From positions 144,570 to 208,569 of the forward strand of contig NW_003546311.1 in the NCBI RefSeq assembly GCF_000090795.2: a DNA stretch of 64,000 nt, in the 5' to 3' direction. This stretch comes from Amphimedon queenslandica. Its lineage: Eukaryota > Porifera > Demospongiae > Haplosclerida > Niphatidae. The position numbers were made by a program, and so were the translations under genes. Of this stretch, positions 1 through 11,349 are shown one piece after another (positions within the stretch are counted from its first letter, which is position 1; each line of letters starts with the position of its first letter). The notes under the pieces are model-generated. The model made no database searches, was not told the DNA's origin, and worked only from the letters and a program-made list of their open reading frames with translations.

Positions 1-660
1 AATGCATTTACAGTCGATAGAAACTCGTGGGGTTTCAGACGTGATGCAGTTTATAAAAATTTTCTTTCAATTGAAGGAATACTAGAGCAATTAGTAACAA
101 CAGTTAGGTAAGGATAACATTGGGGGGATATTATTTAAACTGTCATTAGTTGTGGTGGAAATGCTCTGATGAACATTGGCCCAACTCATGATGGAAGGAT
201 TGTACCTATTTTTGAGGAGAGGCTAACACAAGTTGGTATGTATTATCATTTTAATTTTTCATACATCTAATGACTTATTGATATGTCAGGATCATGGCTC
301 AAGACTAATGGTGAATCAATTTACAATAGCAAACCATGGACTCATCAAAATGACAGTAGCACTGGGAGTGTATGGTAAGTTTTGGAGCTATTTCTCACTC
401 TCTTTCTCCCTTTTCTTTCATTAAGGTACACAACTGCCAATAATTTTGTGTATGCTATTGCATTGAAATGGCCTGATGGTAATACTCTTAAGTTGGGATC
501 AGTGAAGACATCATCCACCACCACTGCTACAATGCTTGGATATGGTAAAGTTGATTTTAGTAGTTCCAATGGAGTTGTTCAGGTTACTTTCCCTAATCTT
601 CCATTGGATACACCATTGATGTGGGCTTGGGTTATTAAATTTGAAGGAGTTACTGGCTAA
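1..660 (+). CDS. FUCA: Alpha-L-fucosidase (GH29), 3' end of gene
   Basis: Lysosomal/secreted glycoside hydrolase that removes alpha-L-fucose from glycoconjugates. Four coding segments are visible: 1-107, 150-235, 290-374 and 426-660, joined by GT-AG introns, the first only 42 bp. The spliced product reads [12 protein letters not shown], then [31 protein letters not shown] and a C-terminal beta-sandwich ending in EGVTG and a TAA at 658-660. The SCGGN..LNIGPT.DG and NGE.IY...PW blocks are hallmarks of GH29 fucosidases, near the end of the catalytic domain. The N-terminal half and the catalytic nucleophile region lie upstream of the window. Seen: splice sites and motifs; function is by family. 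Confidence 0.93.
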
Positions 661-846
661 CAATTATTTATTGCTGCTTTGCTATTGGTAATTAAACGTA
701 CCCAGCTGCTAGCTTCATATTTAAACTTCATTAAAAAAAACAAAAAAACTTTATTATATTGCCACTTTATATAATTTGCTAGACTTTTGTTGCATATATA
801 TGTGTGTGTATATCTCAAATGTGTGTTCACAAACAGTAAAACTCCA
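661..846. other. Short convergent intergenic spacer
   Basis: About 190 bp between the tail-to-tail stops of the fucosidase and rhophilin-like genes. It is AT-rich and holds only the two 3' UTRs; I see no other feature. Confidence 0.5.
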
Positions 847-3800
847 TTAAATGCTTGTCGGTGGTTCTTTAGATGTAGGTGTCTTACCAACTCCTTTAGC
901 TGTGGGTGTCGCTGATGCAGTTGGAGTAATGACTTCAATTTCCAGTATGTCATTTGGTGAGGATTGTACAAGTGATACAACATCAGCATGCATGAGCCAT
1001 CTCACATCTTTGTCATTAACTTTTATTATCCAGTCATCAACAGCAAGACCCCTCTATCAAAATTAAAACGATAAAATTTGGTTCTGAAAATACCCAAAAA
1101 AACAATTTTATTCCAATTTCTGACAATGCTTATTAATGACCTTATGCTCAGCAGAAAGTTTGAGCTATAATTCCAACTAAAAATTTTTTAGTTGTGATAA
1201 TTATGCTACACAAATGCATATGTAGTTTGTTTTTATTCCTTACATCATCATCATCATCTCTGACTGATGATATTCGAACGGGTTTAGAGCCTCGTACAGA
1301 GAATCCATATCCTCCGGTTGTCCTTTTACTGAGCGTCAGTTTCTTCGGAGGACTCCAAGAGTATTCAGCACAAAACTTTTGTAGAGGTCCCTTTGAAAGA
1401 AAACTCTTCAAATACTAGAAACATTATTAGCTTTAACTTACAATAGCTTCAAAAGTGTCTTTCACTTTTGTAAAGGAAGGAATGACTGGATTCAGATCAA
1501 TTATAGCAGCTATACAGAAATCATAAAAATTCATTTTAGTATTGTGTAAATATAAAGCTACTTACGTTGTATTGTGGGTGATATCATTGCAATGCTTTCT
1601 GTATTGGACACTTTGTCTTTCATGCGTTGTGTTCGAGTGCTTGCATCCTCCAATAACTATCAATTTATCCTTTTAAGTTATGATATGATTTATCAGGAAT
1701 ATTACCTTTTTCAGTATTGTGATCGATTCGAGCTCTTTGCTGAGACTTTTAAAGTTTAATGCATAATCATGGAGCACTGTAGCACAATTTAAATGTGATT
1801 TAGCTATAAAAGAAATCAATCATGAACAGACATTACTGATTATACCTAGTCCCATTTGATGCTTATCGTCAGGAGAGAAGAGTTCATCAATATTAGTACT
1901 ATCTGCTGTGTACAGGAAATGCAGTTCAGTTGTAATGGATGCTCTGTGTGCCTCAATATCTCTATCATTTAATCCTTCTACAATATTTATTATATAATTT
2001 TATACTCGTATAGTAATTTTTTGTGTCTCCTTACTTGAGCAAATCTCATACATTTTCTCATGTATAACTGCAGCATAATAGTGAGCAATTGCTTTATAGT
2101 GAGCGTCTTTTATTTTAACAATTGCTGCCCAGGCTGGAGGTATGTATTCCTTAAAAGGAGGTTCCTCTACTAGCTCGCGTAATGGTCTAAAGCATTCTGC
2201 TATCTGTAATAAAAGGAATATTAATATAATTGAATCATGAGATGCATTTTTGGTGAAATTTGGTCAAAGTCCCTTTAGGGACTTTGAAGCAACTTTAAAA
2301 TTCATACAAAAATTCAAATTTGATTGGAATCAATTGAAACGTGATATACAACATTAGAGCATACATTAGAAAAAAGTTATAAAAATGAAAAATTTTCTCC
2401 ATGCCATTTTTGACAAAGTTTGGCTAAAAAGACCCTGCACCTATAGTACAGAGTTTTCAGCCTAATTTTAAAGCAACTTCAAAATTTCTTTAAAATTCAA
2501 TTTTTGAATTCAGTTAATATAATTATTGCTGTTAATATTAGTATTACACCACATCTGTATTATACAATAATATAAAGGCTTAACTGTTTTAGTTCTTTGT
2601 GAATACTCTACTAGCGATTGTATATCTGTCTCCTTCAATCCTTCAAGAACAAGCAGGTCCCACTGGAGCTCAACAGCTTGTGCCTAAAGAGGAGGATAGT
2701 GGCAATTAAAATAAGCTTAATCTCCTTGTTGAGTCTTACCCTCATTAGATCACTGAAAAATGAAAGTACTTGAGGTGTCATATCCAGAGTTGGGGAGTGT
2801 GAGAAGTTGTGCTTCATGTATTCAATAATTCCTGCAGTGAGTTAGTGAATATAAGCAAGCTATGAAGTTGTTTGATCCTACCAAGTGCTTTTTCTAAGTA
2901 GCTGATAGCCGTCTGTATGTTTTCTTTGGTGCTGCGATCCTATTGAGTAATTATATTTGATTATATCTAATTATATTTAATTATTAAAGGAATTTAATGA
3001 ACTCTTTATAATGTCTCTCTCTCTTTATCTCTCATTGATGCTGTAGCAATACAACTGTGTGACAGCTCATTGCTTCGCCTTGTCCAATAGAGTCTAGTCT
3101 TTCATGTGTTCGTGCTTTCACGTTCACACAATTCCTTGACACAGACAAAACTCGACTCAAATTATCCATCATTCTTTCTTTATGAGGTGATACTCTTGGT
3201 TCTTGAAGGATTAACGTTACGTCGACATTAGCAATTTCGTATTTAGCTTCTCTCATTAGCCGAACTGCTTCCAACACAAACACTTCACTGCTAGCGCCCT
3301 TCCATTGCTCATCATTATCAGGGAACAACTGTCCAATATCGGGTTTACCAATAGCTCCTAAAATAGCATCAGTGAGACTGTGATAGAGTACATCGCCGTC
3401 CGAGTGAGCTATTGTTCCTTTAGAAAATCCATCAATCTTGACACCACCAATGACACAGCCTTGCTTAGCAACTTCAGGGCTAGCTAGTCTATGTATATCA
3501 AAGCCATGACCGATTCTCATTAAAGGTGGTTTTTCACTCATTCTCTTTAAAGTTTAAGGGTTAAAGTTTAAGCCAAGCCTTAAATGCTTATGTAAACCAT
3601 TATACCACACTACTGACCTGTTGTGCTCCTATCTGGGTGTATAATGCTGCTATGTTGAATATCACACAAGCCTATCATAGTGTTAATAAGCATGAAGACA
3701 AGAGCATATTTATATACTGCATCACCTTTTCAAATACATAGCTTTGCTGTGTCGCAGGAGTACCATTAATAGCATCATGCCTAGTATGATGGTATATAGG

Positions 3801-5306
3801 AATAATGGTGTATCAATTCTTTTATCTTACCATATGAACGAGATGCCATGTTGAATTTTCGAATTGATGAAACGCTTTGAGAGCAAAGATAAGTGACCTA
3901 AGTATTCAAAGAGTGTCTTTATGCCACTATCATCTTTTGGCACTGACGATATGGACTGTAATTGAGATAATTATAATAAAAATACTTTATTTTCATTACA
4001 TAGCGAAGCTCTTGAAAATCACAAATTGCATCTTGTACTAATATTGGATCAACATAATAATGCTTTTCAACCACATCCTGTAATAATTTGAACATTAATA
4101 CAATATACATATATACTTTAGTTGCATCTCATTGGCTCACAGATAAAGGAGAGATGAAACTTATTCTATTTGTTGTTTTGAGTGAGAGTGGAATTAAAGG
4201 AATCTGTGTGCTTCGGGCACTAAACAAACAAATAAATAATAAATAGAAACATGCTCGGTGATTTTTACCTCTCAGGTTGATAGGCTTGTAATGAACTATT
4301 AATCTTAGCCAGTTCCGATCTCAGTAGCTGAATCTTTGAAACTGAAAAATCATGCTCCAGTGAAGCCTGATCTCTTGTTTTCTTATTCAATACTTTCCTT
4401 TAAAAGAAATGCCAAATAATTATACATAATATAAACAAGGAAAATACACTCCATATTACATTAATTTGATATATCAATGTTGACCCAGCCTTAATTACCA
4501 ATGTACTATTATGAGCCAAATCACAGCAGAATCATTGCCAATAAATAATGATCGATATACAGTAAATACTTACGTATGCCCATATTTGGCACTATAATAA
4601 ATAACAACGTGCAGCAGCTACACCATATTTGGCAGGAGTGCATAGTATAATGTTGATGGCATAGCATTGAAAATAATTCTCGTGAATATACTTGACTAAT
4701 GCAAACTGTAGAGTATGTAATTACTAGAGGAGTACATGCATCAAAGAATTATATTTAATTATTGTGTATGAGTACATTTCAGGGTATGACTTCATATCAA
4801 TTACATACATTTTTGACAGCTTTTTAGTCCCTTTCGTTATTTCTTGCTCGACGCCTATTTCTTTGCTTAATTGATCTTTCCTATGCTGTAATTGCGTTCT
4901 GATTGTTCCGACATCTCCTATAGAGCTCTGCAAATAAAGAGACAGGGAAAAGGGTTTACTGAATGAAGAATGAAAAGGGGGATGGTGAGATAAAAGTAGG
5001 TGTAATGGTAGAAACAAGGCAGTAATATATGATACGATCATAGTTTATAGTAGCTGTAATCAGGCTTATCTTACTGCTATTAGGCTGTAACCATAAACTG
5101 TATCGTATGGCTTCAGGTACATAAACTTATCTTTTCTGTACACAACTCTATATAGTAGACACAAACAACTACATCATCACTAGGGTCCAGCCTAATTCCT
5201 CTGATCACATACAGCACAGTTTAATAAATCGAGTCCTTACATTTACACTGAGAGCATTCTCAAGTTTTACGCCTTTCAGGACGGAGTTTCTAGCAGCAGC
5301 AGCCAT
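847..5306 (-). CDS. RHPN: Rhophilin-like Rho-binding scaffold (HR1-BRO1-PDZ)
   Basis: Adaptor expected to bind Rho-GTP through an N-terminal HR1 coiled coil and to link it to partners by a BRO1 domain and a C-terminal PDZ domain. Start at 5306 (MAAAARNSVLKG). The HR1 exon (4927 downward) reads IRTQLQHRKDQLSKEIG, the next (about 4396-4270) NKKTRDQASLEHDFSV. BRO1 exons include VIFNIAALYTQIGAQQ (ends 3618) and DRSTKENIQTAISYLE (starts 2939). The PDZ is split over three exons: carboxylate loop YGFSVRG near 1300, KLSAEHK near 1150, and GLAVDDWIIKVNDKDVRWL, ending TSI-stop at 847. Domain order equals that of animal rhophilins. The 678 bp intron 2940-3617 contains an entire IspF gene on the same strand. 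Some small exons were placed by eye. Confidence 0.85.
2250..2520 (-). repeat. Dispersed repeat family A, two worn units
   Basis: In a rhophilin intron. Shows AAAGTCCCT TT AGGGACTTT, an inverted repeat with 9 bp arms at 2270-2289, TAAAAATGAAAAATTTTCTCC, and the worn junction CACCTATAGTACAGAG near 2446-2461. Confidence 0.75.
3032..3541 (-). CDS. ispF: IspF, 2-C-methyl-D-erythritol 2,4-cyclodiphosphate synthase, nested in a rhophilin intron
   Basis: MEP-pathway enzyme that cyclises CDP-ME 2-phosphate to MEcPP with release of CMP. This 169-residue uninterrupted frame is full length (E. coli protein 159). It starts MSEKPPL, then the family start MRIGHGFDIH; metal ligands are D15, H17 and H46 (in AHSDGDV), followed by DIGQLFPD, NVDVTLILQEPRVSPH and KARTHERLDSIGQGE (T145 and E147 match the conserved Thr/Glu), and ends HTVVLLQHQ. 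No catalytic residue is missing and there is no transit peptide. The THER.DS.G stretch resembles plant/algal and some bacterial enzymes more than E. coli. It lies 76 nt inside the 5' splice site and 92 nt before the 3' splice site of a host intron, same strand. Animals make isoprenoids by mevalonate, so its role is unknown and acquisition by transfer is inferred. Confidence 0.95.
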   Translation of the reverse strand: MSEKPPLMRIGHGFDIHRLASPEVAKQGCVIGGVKIDGFSKGTIAHSDGDVLYHSLTDAILGAIGKPDIGQLFPDNDEQWKGASSEVFVLEAVRLMREAKYEIANVDVTLILQEPRVSPHKERMMDNLSRVLSVSRNCVNVKARTHERLDSIGQGEAMSCHTVVLLQHQ

Positions 5307-5888
5307 TGGCGAGAAAAAAAGTGAACACAAGGGCTCAGGTCTATGGGTAGGTTGTCATAGCAGTGTCGCGCCTGATACGGTTGATAAGCACTCACTCCCT
5401 CTCACTCGCTTTGGAATGCATTTGTAGCAAGGTCGTATTTGTGTAGTAGTCTACATTCTATCTGCAGTGCAGGCTGTTCAAGCTTACCACTTTCCCAACG
5501 TTTAGAGGTATGTGATGGCGCCCAGTTACTGCTGGACTAGTAGTAGAGTTAGAACTAGCTGCCATTAGATTTCCTCCTCCTAGATCTGTTACTGTGTGAT
5601 AAATTCCTTGAAACCTCAAATACTGTCAACAAAGGCTCTGAGTGGGTGGATATTATGTGGACCGCCGCCCCCAATTTGAATACAAGCTCTGCTCTTCCAA
5701 AAGCCTAAATGTAATTTATTTTAAATGATTATGCATGAACTAAACAGTTTTTTGAACTGTTTAGCAGGCTAGCAGTAAATATATTCCTAGCACTTTCAGT
5801 TTTGTACACTTTTGTGACTAATCCACGTGATAACACGTGTGTGCCTTTATTAACTAACCACGCCCCGGAATTGGCAACGTAAACAGAA
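5307..5888. promoter_or_regulatory. Divergent promoter region, rhophilin / MAP2K
   Basis: 582 bp between the two outward-facing start codons. Two CACGTG palindromes lie 4 bp apart at 5824-5829 and 5834-5839, about 60 bp before the MAP2K start. CACGTG is the core site of bHLH-zipper factors such as USF, Myc and MITF/TFE. No TATA box is evident. Promoter role is inferred from position. Confidence 0.5.
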
Positions 5889-7698
5889 ATGCCAGCAAGT
5901 AAGTAATGGAGGATTCTTCTCTCTCGTCATCCTTTCTTCTTTTATTTCTTTAGAGGATCGTTTTAAGCACCTTAAAGCTAATGTTCCTTCTTTAGTGTTA
6001 CCTGCCAAGAAGACCAGCCCCCTTCCCCCAATAGTGTAAGCAGCCTTGCCTACCAGGTCTTCTTTTACACTCTCTCACTTTCCCCATGCATATAGTGATT
6101 TACCTGATGCCACTACGATTCAAATAGATGATAAAGTGAGTGACAATTGATACCATTTCTTTTTAAGGCAGGAGAGAATGAAACCCCAACCAATTATCAG
6201 CTACTGTCCATTCTATAAATATGGTCTCTTTCTCTCTCTCTCTCTCTTTTAGTCGGTGAAGCTCTCAAAGACTGAGCTTTATGATGTCAGTGAGATCGGA
6301 CGTGGCCAATTCGGTCAAGTGAATAAGATGACACATATGGTGACTGGGAAAGTAATGGCAGTAAAGGTAATGCCTGTGTCTCTGTACATAGCATCTGTAC
6401 ACTCTTGAATTGAGTTGAATGAGAGTTGAGAATTTACCTGAAAGGTCCTCATTTTATTTTATGATTGTTCTTTTTTTTCTGCTCCAGAGGATCCGTGTCA
6501 CACCTGATCAGGCAAAAAGCAAAAGTTTACTGATGGAGTGGAAAGTACCAAAGAACAGCGTAGAATGTCCTTATACCATCCTCTTTTATGGAGCTTTCTT
6601 TTGTGAGGTAGATAATGTTAATCGATATTCTATTTTACTGTTTTTATTAGAATGATGTCTGGATATGCATGGAACTAATGGACAGATCTTTGGAAGAGCT
6701 TTATCATTTAGTTTACGACAAGTTAAAGGAGAGCATACCAGAGCTAGTAATTGGGAAAATGGCACTTTCTGTGCGTACCACCCTATCTATTGCAACATTA
6801 AAATTATTCTCTTTCTCGTCTTCTCTCTCTCTCCTTTCTCACAGACTCTTAAAGCTCTGACTTATCTCCATGACAAACTTAATGTCATGCACAGAGGTAA
6901 AATGACTTGTAAATCTACTACAATTCTTCTATTTCTGTTTTCTTAAAGACGTCAAACCTTCCAATATTTTAATCAATCAAAATGGTGAGATCAAACTTTG
7001 TGATTTCGGTATTGCCGGAGAACTCGTAGACTCTCTAGCTAAAACAGACATTGGATGTCGACCTTATTTGGCAGTAAGACCACACACACAGACACACACT
7101 AAAGCTTTCAAACTGTTACTTTTTTAAAAATTAGCCTGAGCGCATAGATGAACCACAACACGAGTATGATCACAGATCTGATGTGTGGAGTCTCGGTATT
7201 ACAATGGTAATTGACTATTGTGTGACTATTATATATTTCATGTATTCGTAGTATGAAATAGCAATGGGGGAGTTCCCATATCCTGTTGATACATTAAGAA
7301 GTATTTTTGGATTAATTGAAATGATTGTAAAGGGTTCGCCGCCAAGACTTACCAGCGATCGATTCTCCGGAGAACATAAGGACTTTGTGGCACAATGGTA
7401 TTTAGGAGGAGTAATTATCTAATGCTTTCATTTCTATTTTTTTTTCTAGTTTGACAAAGAGTAGAGATTCCAGGCCTCGTTATAAAGACCTTAATGTAAC
7501 TATAGATAATTATAACGATGATAATAAAAATATTCTCTCTTTTTCTCCTTCAAGGCCCATTCATTTATTCAAACAATAGAGAACACTGGAGTTGATATGC
7601 ATTGTTGGTATACCACGATACTCACTAAATACAATGATGATCTACCACCAGATAAGACAGAACCTAGCGCTACGAATGTACCAGAATTAGTATCATGA
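5889..7698 (+). CDS. MAP2K: MAP kinase kinase (MKK3/6/4-like)
   Basis: Dual-specificity kinase that activates p38/JNK-type MAP kinases in the cytoplasm. The first coding exon is only 10 nt (5889-5898), spliced to DRFKHLKANVPSLVLP. The kinase core follows: glycine loop EIGRGQFGQV, VAIK-type MAVKRIRV, hinge region ICMELMDRSLEELY, HRDVKPSNILINQNG, DFGIAGELVDSLAKT (activation loop with the S-x-A-K-T phosphosites), CRPYLAPERI, SDVWSLGITMYE. The DSLAKT activation loop and GCRPYLAPER favour MKK4 or MKK3/6 over MEK1/2; LLMEWKVP...CPYTILFYGA is closest to MKK3/6. Stop at 7696-7698. About eight short introns. Complete, no lost catalytic residue seen. Confidence 0.92.
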
Positions 7699-8017
7699 TT
7701 ATTTTCTCACCTTTTTTGTGTCAATTTTGTGTCATTTTTATTTGTTTGTACACATAGTGACTTATGACAAATTTTATGTGATTTTTGATAATTAAAAATT
7801 ATGAATTTTTTTGTTTCGCGGCAATTTCCCCGCGAATGTATATGGGAGTGGTCTATTATTAGCCACGCCTCCTGCTGAGTGTATACAACAATCATTTGTA
7901 ATGGTCATGTGAATGTCATTCCTATTGATGTCAGGCTGGACTCCTCCTTTAAAAAGAGCAGCAGCAGTAGTTCAGCAGTCTAATATTGTATTGGTATTAT
8001 CAAGAAGGATATTCAGA
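7699..8017. other. Intergenic region MAP2K to ABHD
   Basis: AT-rich stretch with the MAP2K 3' UTR and the promoter of the hydrolase gene. A TTTAAAAAG stretch near 7950 could serve as a weak TATA element about 65 nt before the start codon. Nothing else is recognised. Confidence 0.4.
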
Positions 8018-9467
8018 ATGGCTAGCGGAGAAGAGAACACAGCAGAAGGAATTCTAAGTCAATTCTCGACTGACATAGAAGCTCAGTGAGTGTCAAGACA
8101 ATGAAAAGAGGAGACTATACAATATTTGTGTTTTTTTTGTAGAAGGCATAGCTCTTTCAGCTGGCTGCCATCGTGGAAACCAACTTCAAGAGAATTACTG
8201 GAAGAAGCAGAAAGAGAAGTCCTACAGAGTAAAGTCATTCTTGTACAATTATAATTCATTCATTTATGTATATTTTAAAACCTTTAGACATAACTCGAGG
8301 CTTTGATAACCTTTATGTCCCGATCGGTGGAGATTCATTCATTCGAACCATCACCCTGTCACCAGAGACACAGTCCCCTCCTCCCTCCCCTCCTCTTGTC
8401 ATGGTCCACGGGTTCGGGGCAGGCCTCTGTTGCTTTTTCCGTAACTTTGAAGGACTTGCCAAGAAAAGGCGGGTTTTTGCATTCGATGTCCTCGGATTTG
8501 GTCGTAGCTCTCGCTCGGATTTTAGTACAGACACTGAAAGAGTAGAAGAAGAGTTTGTGAGTTCAATAGAGAATTGGAGGGCAGCCATGGGCCTTGATAA
8601 GATGATACTCTTGGGACACAGCCTTGGAGCCTTCATGTCCACATCATACGCAATGAAATATCCTAATCGGTATGGAATAATAATAATAATAATAATAGTA
8701 ATAACAATAATAATAATATAATTCCCTTTCTGATGCTCATAGCTCAATAATTATTTTTTTGTTTTCACTTCCTAGAGTTCAGCATTTGATTCTGGTTGAG
8801 CCTTGGGGCTTTAACAGGAAGCCAGAAGTGATCGATTCTGAATTTGCACAAAGTAGAAAGTACAAGATAGCACAGTCTTTCACCGGTCGCTTTAACATGT
8901 TCACACCAGTCAGAGTAGCTGGACCTTTAGGTATAATGACATCATCACCAATTACGTGATATTGTACATGTACATGTAGGTCCTTATCTTGTTACGAGGT
9001 TTCGTCCTGATCTTGAAGAGAAGTTTGGTCCCCAGTTCATGAAATATGTCTATCACTGTAACGCCCAGAAGCCTACGTAAGACAACTTCATTCATTGTCA
9101 CATGACAAATTATGTGATTTATTTTTCTAGCGGTGAAACGGGTTTCTTCTATCTCCAAGTACCCATAGCCTGGGCCCGTAGACCAATGCTGGAGAGATTC
9201 GATGCTCTGAATCCCAATATACCAATCTCTCTCCTTTACGGGACTCGGTCGTGGTTCGATAACGAAACTGGTAGGAAGGTTTTTGATGCTCGACCAGGCT
9301 CTTACGTCGATGTGCATTATGTGAAGGGGGCTGGGCATCATATTCATGCAGATATGCCTGATGTGTTTAACGAGATAGTAGAGTATGTATGTGAACTGAC
9401 TGTCGATGGAAGAGACAAAGTAGTGAACGGCGAAAACAGAGAAGATGTTGCTTTTCATACTCACTAG
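8018..9467 (+). CDS. ABHD4: Alpha/beta hydrolase, ABHD4-like (ABHD4/5 family)
   Basis: Lipid hydrolase of the ABHD4/ABHD5 (CGI-58) group; ABHD4 removes acyl chains from N-acyl phospholipids. Starts [13 protein letters not shown]. Motifs in order: [11 protein letters not shown] (oxyanion region), [13 protein letters not shown], nucleophile elbow [19 protein letters not shown], then [15 protein letters not shown] and [16 protein letters not shown], containing the HxxxxD motif. The elbow serine is kept, as in ABHD4, whereas ABHD5 has Asn there, and [10 protein letters not shown] matches ABHD4's corresponding block. One intron carries an (AAT)n tract at about 8676-8720. Ends at the TAG at 9465-9467, 164 bp from the stop of the convergent roadblock gene. 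Confidence 0.9.
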
Positions 9468-9631
9468 AGACAATAATTTCTTGTTATCATCAATATTTTA
9501 AAAAGTTCTATCTCATCATTATTATTTAATCTCTCTACATTATTATTATTATTTAATCTCTCTATAGCATCGTTGTATTTGTATAATTGTAAATGTTTAT
9601 TTATGATTAATTATCTTATAAATCATCATTA

Positions 9632-10085
9632 TTAGGCAGCAGTGGGGTCTTGAATAACTGCTACAACAAACTTCTCTTCTGTAAAATGAAGTGAAAAGTT
9701 GTTTCACAATTAGAAAGATCTCTTACATACCTGGGACAATGACAACTTCAGAGTCCTTGAGTCTCACTCTAGTGTACTGTAAGTTCTCCTGTGCACTGTA
9801 TTGCTTAATGGATGCCTTCAATCCACTGAGTATTTGATAGGCTAGTCTGTGGTAAGCTTCAACTGCTTCATCATCCAAGCTTTTCTCATTAACTGAAGTA
9901 GTCACTAGCTCACCTTAAAAGAAAGGATTAAAAAGGAAATACTCCTCGTCTGTACCTTGCAAGTTCATGACAATGACACATTTAACGCCTTTCCTTGTCC
10001 TCAGATGTTCTATTTGTCTCTCAGTCTCTTCCTAAAAGTGGGAAAAAATTAAGAAAATAACAACACCATCACTTACCGAGGCCAT
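9632..10085 (-). CDS. DYNLRB: Dynein light chain, roadblock/LC7 type
   Basis: Small homodimeric subunit of cytoplasmic/axonemal dynein that binds the intermediate chain. The first coding exon has just 9 nt (10085-10077, MAS), then EETERQIEHLRTRKGVKCVIVMN, TTSVNEKSLDDEAVEAYHRL and a last exon with KFVVAVIQDPTAA before the TAA at 9632-9634. The RKGV..VIVMN...G strand/turn and the final VAVIQDPT match the roadblock fold (human DYNLRB about 96 aa; here about 105). Start codon is 68 bp from the divergent regucalcin-like gene, so the two share a very short promoter. Confidence 0.92.
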
Positions 10086-10153
10086 CTTTTTCTTTTAGCA
10101 AAAGGGCGGAGTTTGAGTTTTGCGTGGGCGTACAATTACGAGCCCAGCCCATC

Positions 10154-10185
10154 ATGTCTTGTAAGCTTAAATTTCAGTTTTCTTT

Positions 10186-10216
<31 letters not shown>

Positions 10217-11256
10217 TAGTTAAAATAGAAGTAGTTGTTGAGACTCGTTCAGAGCTAGGAGAATCCCCTCACTACGATCCTCAAAGTAATGAAGTGATTT
10301 GGGTTGACTGTGATGGAAAGAGCATCAACTTCTTTGATGTTGAGTCAAAAAGAAACAGAAAACTCCAGTTAGAGAAAAAAGTGGCTATTGCCATACCTTG
10401 CAAGAGTGGTAACTCTGTGCTTGCTCTCATGGAAAAAAATATATGCCTTGTTAACAGAGATACAGGCAAGCAAAATAATTAGTGATGAGGCTAGCTTAGA
10501 ACATTTTTATTTTTCATTATCAGGTGAAGTGACAGTGTTGTGTAGTGTTGAAGAAGAGAGACCATTAAATAGGTTTAACGATGGAAAATGTGATAGCAAG
10601 GGAAGGCTGTGGTATGGAACTCTATATCCTGCTCCTCTCTCTGATATCTTTAATAACAAGACTCCACCTTCTTATGGAGCTTTTTATTCATTTGATGGAG
10701 GTAAGAAGTAAGAGAGAGAGGTAGGAATGACAGTGTTTTTTTAGTTACAATTAAGCAACATTTAAGTAAAGTTGAGTTATCTAACGGTCTAGACTGGAGC
10801 ATTGATGATAAATGTCTTTATCATATAAATTCCATGCCAAAGAAAATATATTCATATGACTACGAAGCTGACTCAGGAACGATTTCTAATCAAAGGGAAA
10901 TCATTGATTTTAGCACCGACTCATCTTTAGGCTATCCAGACGGGATGTGCAGGGACAGTGAGGGTAAGCTGTGGGTTGCTGGTGTTTGTGGATCAAACAT
11001 ATCACGCTGGGATCCAGAAACTGGTGAAAGACTGCTAAAAATTGATATGCCAGTTGTCCATCCAACTGCCTGTTGTTTTGGAGGGAGTGATTACAGCACC
11101 TTGTACGTCACTTCGGGAACTTTTGGGTCAAGTGACGAAGAGATAAAGAAGTTTCCACTCTCTGGTTCTCTTTTTGCTATAACTGGCCTTGGGGTGACCG
11201 GACTACCAGCTAATTCTTTTGATGATACTAAATGTGCAGCTAAATCGTCTTTGTAA
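10154..11256 (+). CDS. RGN: SMP-30/regucalcin-like gluconolactonase
   Basis: Six-bladed beta-propeller metal-dependent lactonase (SMP-30/gluconolaconase family). The first coding exon is 7 nt (10154-10160, ATGTCTT), spliced over a (TTTA)n intron to KIEVVVETRSELGESPHYDP. Divalent-metal ligands of the family are present: Glu in GESPH, Asn in NRFNDGKCD, Asn in SNGLDWSID and Asp in GYPDGMCRD. Ends at 11256 with KCAAKSSL. About 300 residues, the usual length. In animals the enzyme acts on aldonolactones in the cytosol; the sponge substrate cannot be read from sequence. Confidence 0.92.
10180..10219 (+). repeat. (TTTA)n microsatellite
   Basis: About nine TTTA units fill the 3' half of the first regucalcin-like intron and run directly into its TATAG acceptor, so the repeat supplies the pyrimidine-rich tract. 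Confidence 0.85.
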
Positions 11257-11349
11257 TAATGAGAACTAGGACATGGACAATAAAAAGTACTAAAACTTTA
11301 CGTGCACAAAATAATAATAAATCAAATTAATAATGATAAATTTTCAATT

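Noticed and set aside
851-1066. 71-residue plus-strand frame
   Set aside because: Shadow of the terminal rhophilin PDZ exon on the minus strand.
3032-3541. IspF as bacterial contamination
   Set aside because: It lies between correctly phased exons and canonical splice sites of one sponge gene on the same contig, with no N gap near.
3599-3604. A TATAAT (minus strand) with TG extension upstream of IspF as a bacterial -10 box
   Set aside because: It is a 6 bp match in AT-rich DNA with no matching -35 and too long a leader; expected by chance.
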